A stretch of DNA of 64,000 nucleotides from Glossina fuscipes (Eukaryota; Arthropoda; Insecta; Diptera; Glossinidae): contig NW_023998427.1 of the NCBI RefSeq assembly GCF_014805625.2, positions 772,445 to 836,444 of the forward strand, read 5' to 3'. Both the position numbers and the translations under genes were made by a program. A model generated the notes under the pieces. That model was not told the origin of the DNA and ran no database searches. It saw only the letters and a program-made list of their open reading frames with translations. Below, piece by piece: positions 61,970 to 64,000 of this stretch. Every line of letters begins with the position of its first letter. Position 1 is the stretch's first letter.

Positions 61970-62860
61970 TATAGGTGGCAATCGTGTCACTTTTTGCCAA
62001 AAACCCCAAAGTGCATCACAGTAGGTATTTCCTGAATTGTGTGCATTTCGAATGTTCGAAGCGGGGCTTAAGCAGGTCGGTCTGTCCATCTTGCCTATAT
62101 AATGTGAGCATTCTCCAAGCCGCAAAACTGACGCTAGCGACTTCAAGCTTGGCAGAAACATTGGAAGTTATTGCACGCGAGTTGGTATTGAAAATGGGCC
62201 AAATCGATTGAAGGACACGCCCACAGCGCCCTGTAAAATGAGAGCACCTTTGCTTTTTTCAAAGGGAATGAAAAATTAGTTTCTTGCTCGCTACTCATAA
62301 ACTATAGCAAACAAAAATGTACAAAACTTTGAACGCCTATTCTATGAATGATACTGTAGCATTTGCGTACAGAAATTGAAAAAATTGACCACGCCTACCC
62401 GATATTATAGTGTATCAAAATTTAGTTCATTTTTCAATACCTTTATAACGCGTAGAAACCGGCTTCAAAAACCCCATAAAATATACAAATTCTTAGCCAG
62501 TTGCCAATTTGGAATGCATTTAAACATGTCCACCTATTCGTATGTCCGTCTGTCTTTCGGAACAACTTTGTAGTACGTATGGGTGACATTCTCCTGTAAG
62601 CGAAAGTGAAGGCATCGCGTACAAATTTGCAAAAGAATTTGGAATTGACCTAAACTTTTCAAAGGACACGCCTACAACGCCCGCTATCCTATACGGCAAA
62701 AAATTTTATTTTGAAAATAGAAAAAATCAGCTACGCCCACTTCATATTATAGACGGAAAAATAGTAAAATTTTGTTTCTCTTTCTTGTCTTTTTTAGAAT
62801 AACGTTGATGGGTAGGTATAAAATATTCGGCCCGATCGAATTTAATTTCATTGCTTTTTT
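61970..62860 (+). repeat. Dispersed repeat A, nearly complete copy
   Basis: Blocks in order: GTCGGTCTGTCCATC, GCCGCAAAACTGACGC, GTTGGTATTGAAAATGGGCC, GACACGCCCACAGCGCCCTG, GCTCGCTACTCATAAACTAT, GACCACGCCTACCCGATATT, AAATATACAAATTCTTAGCC, GTCCGTCTGTCTTTCG, GTGAAGGCATCGCGTACAAA, GACACGCCTACAACGCCC, CTACGCCCACTTCATATTAT and the end GGGTAGGTATAAAATATTCG. The AGGACACG block recurs at 62212 and 62663. The minus frame 61814-62161 and the + frame 62772-63134 overlap this copy and are not supported as genes. Confidence 0.85.
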
Positions 62861-63274
62861 GAATTTCGTAAAGCTAGTGATGTCTGATGATAGGAAAAGT
62901 CAAGTCTTTAAAAATATATTATTTGTTTTTCTATTCCTCATATTCCACTTGGCAGTTTGTTCTTCTTCATCTTTTGCAATTTTTCACGTGTACTTTTATA
63001 CTGTGTCATCCACCCTTCGCCCATCCAGCATCTGTTATAAAATTTTGCGAATGTTATATTACGTCTGTTATATTGCCAGCTTTTCGTTGCGATCGTCACT
63101 ATTGTATTTATTATTGTTGTCATTATTGTGTTAAGCTGAAAATCCGAAACGCGGATGTTTACTAATTTCATGCTCATCCCGTATAAGCGTATAACAGTTA
63201 GATTGGGACAAGAACTACTTTTATTATGTAAGAGTTTGTATTTACCGCCCGTAGAGTTTAGGTGTCTCAATAAG

Positions 63275-63307
<33 letters not shown>

Positions 63308-64000
63308 GCAAGTAACAGCCAGTGCATAAAGTTATATTTTGTTATTGTTGTCATAGAATTTTTACAACAATTACGCTTATGCTCCATGTAGCAGTAATCT
63401 AGCAGCGTATATCGGCAGTAGGAATATCAGGGCCACAGGAGGGGGCTTTTAAAAAAATCAAGTTTCCTTTTGTTGTTTTATTTCACCTGTGCCACGGTAA
63501 ATGTGCATTTTGCATGTTCACGCACCAGTGAAACTATTTTAATGTCATCCCTCCGATGTTTTCGCTCTTGTTATTATTATTATTATTGTTGTTGTTGTTG
63601 TTGTTGCTGTTGTTATTGTTATTATTGTTATATAAACTGTTAATTCTTAACTTGTTTCTCTCGACTTTTTCTTGTAATCCCTTACTCGTTCACAAGCATC
63701 CATACGTAAGCAAGGCTAGGCAGAAAAGGTTTATGAAAGGGACAATGTGACTGAAAGTATTATGTAAGACCGGTCGTGTCATCTCAAAAAGTAATAGCAA
63801 TGTGAAATCCTTTCTGGACTTTATAAATATTCATAAGCATTATCGACATTTTTAGTATAAAGTTGAACTCCGCACTCCAAGCACTCCCGCGCCCACTCGT
63901 GTAAGCCCTACCCAAAGCATATCTTAGGGCAAAAGAAATGAAAAAAAAAAAAAAATTAAATCTTAAAACAATTTAGAAAGCCGTTGAGCCACATAAAAAA
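62861..64000. other. No gene recognised
   Basis: An A run of about 30 (63271-63303) and a TTA/TTG trinucleotide array (63566-63632). The long hydrophobic or poly-Leu frames here come from pyrimidine-rich sequence and the trinucleotide array. Confidence 0.6.

Noticed and set aside
61814..62161. 115-codon minus-strand frame
   Set aside because: Its N-terminal part is repeat A read backwards and the rest is the CCTTT array.
63556..63750. Poly-leucine frame
   Set aside because: Produced by a TTA/TTG trinucleotide array.

Overview
The window looks like part of a higher-fly (brachyceran dipteran, probably schizophoran) nuclear genome. The sequence is strongly AT-rich and full of microsatellites and long A/T tracts. 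It carries fragments of insect-type transposons (Ty1/copia, mariner, R4/Dong-like LINE), and its one recognisable gene, an actin-histidine methyltransferase of the SETD3 family, has small exons separated by kilobase introns. The species cannot be named from sequence alone. No bacterial-type gene organisation, tRNA, rRNA or CRISPR array was seen. One 400-base run of N (47883-48282) is an assembly gap.

Layout. 1-7457: non-coding sequence with microsatellites, one unidentified protein-like exon (4367-4613) and a degenerate repeat-A copy. 7458-9601: the last two coding exons and the polyadenylation signal of Setd3 on the + strand. They encode the second half of the SET domain and the C-terminal Rubisco-LSMT-type substrate-binding domain. 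The 1.4 kb intron between them holds a repeat (family B) with a ~155-bp internal period. The 5' half of the gene is not recognisable here. 9602-13950: simple repeats, a repeat-A fragment and a possible small terminal exon. 13950-16310: a collapsed copia-type LTR retrotransposon (gag zinc knuckle, integrase, a trace of RT, RNase H, stop). 16310-31300: gene-poor sequence with repeat-A and repeat-B copies and one 59-bp exon candidate. 31340-31840: a mariner transposase relic. 33400-49370: repeat-D copies, a convincing 51-bp exon flanked by strong splice sites (38641-38691), microsatellites and the gap. 49370-50180: a rearranged repeat-B copy. 52045-52850: a nearly complete repeat A. 55100-56090: the 3' part of an R4/Dong-clade LINE on the - strand, lying between two TAA/TTA arrays as expected for a TAA-targeting element. 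56375-64000: a small broken ORF, a repeat-D copy with visible terminal inverted repeats, and two long repeat-A copies.

Functionally, only Setd3 is a confidently identified host gene. The lone splice-flanked exons at 4367, 13551, 21734 and 38641 suggest that one or more long-intron genes cross the region, but they cannot be joined into a model by eye. Most of the interest lies in the three families of non-coding dispersed repeats (called A, B and D here) and in the target-site context of the LINE fragment.
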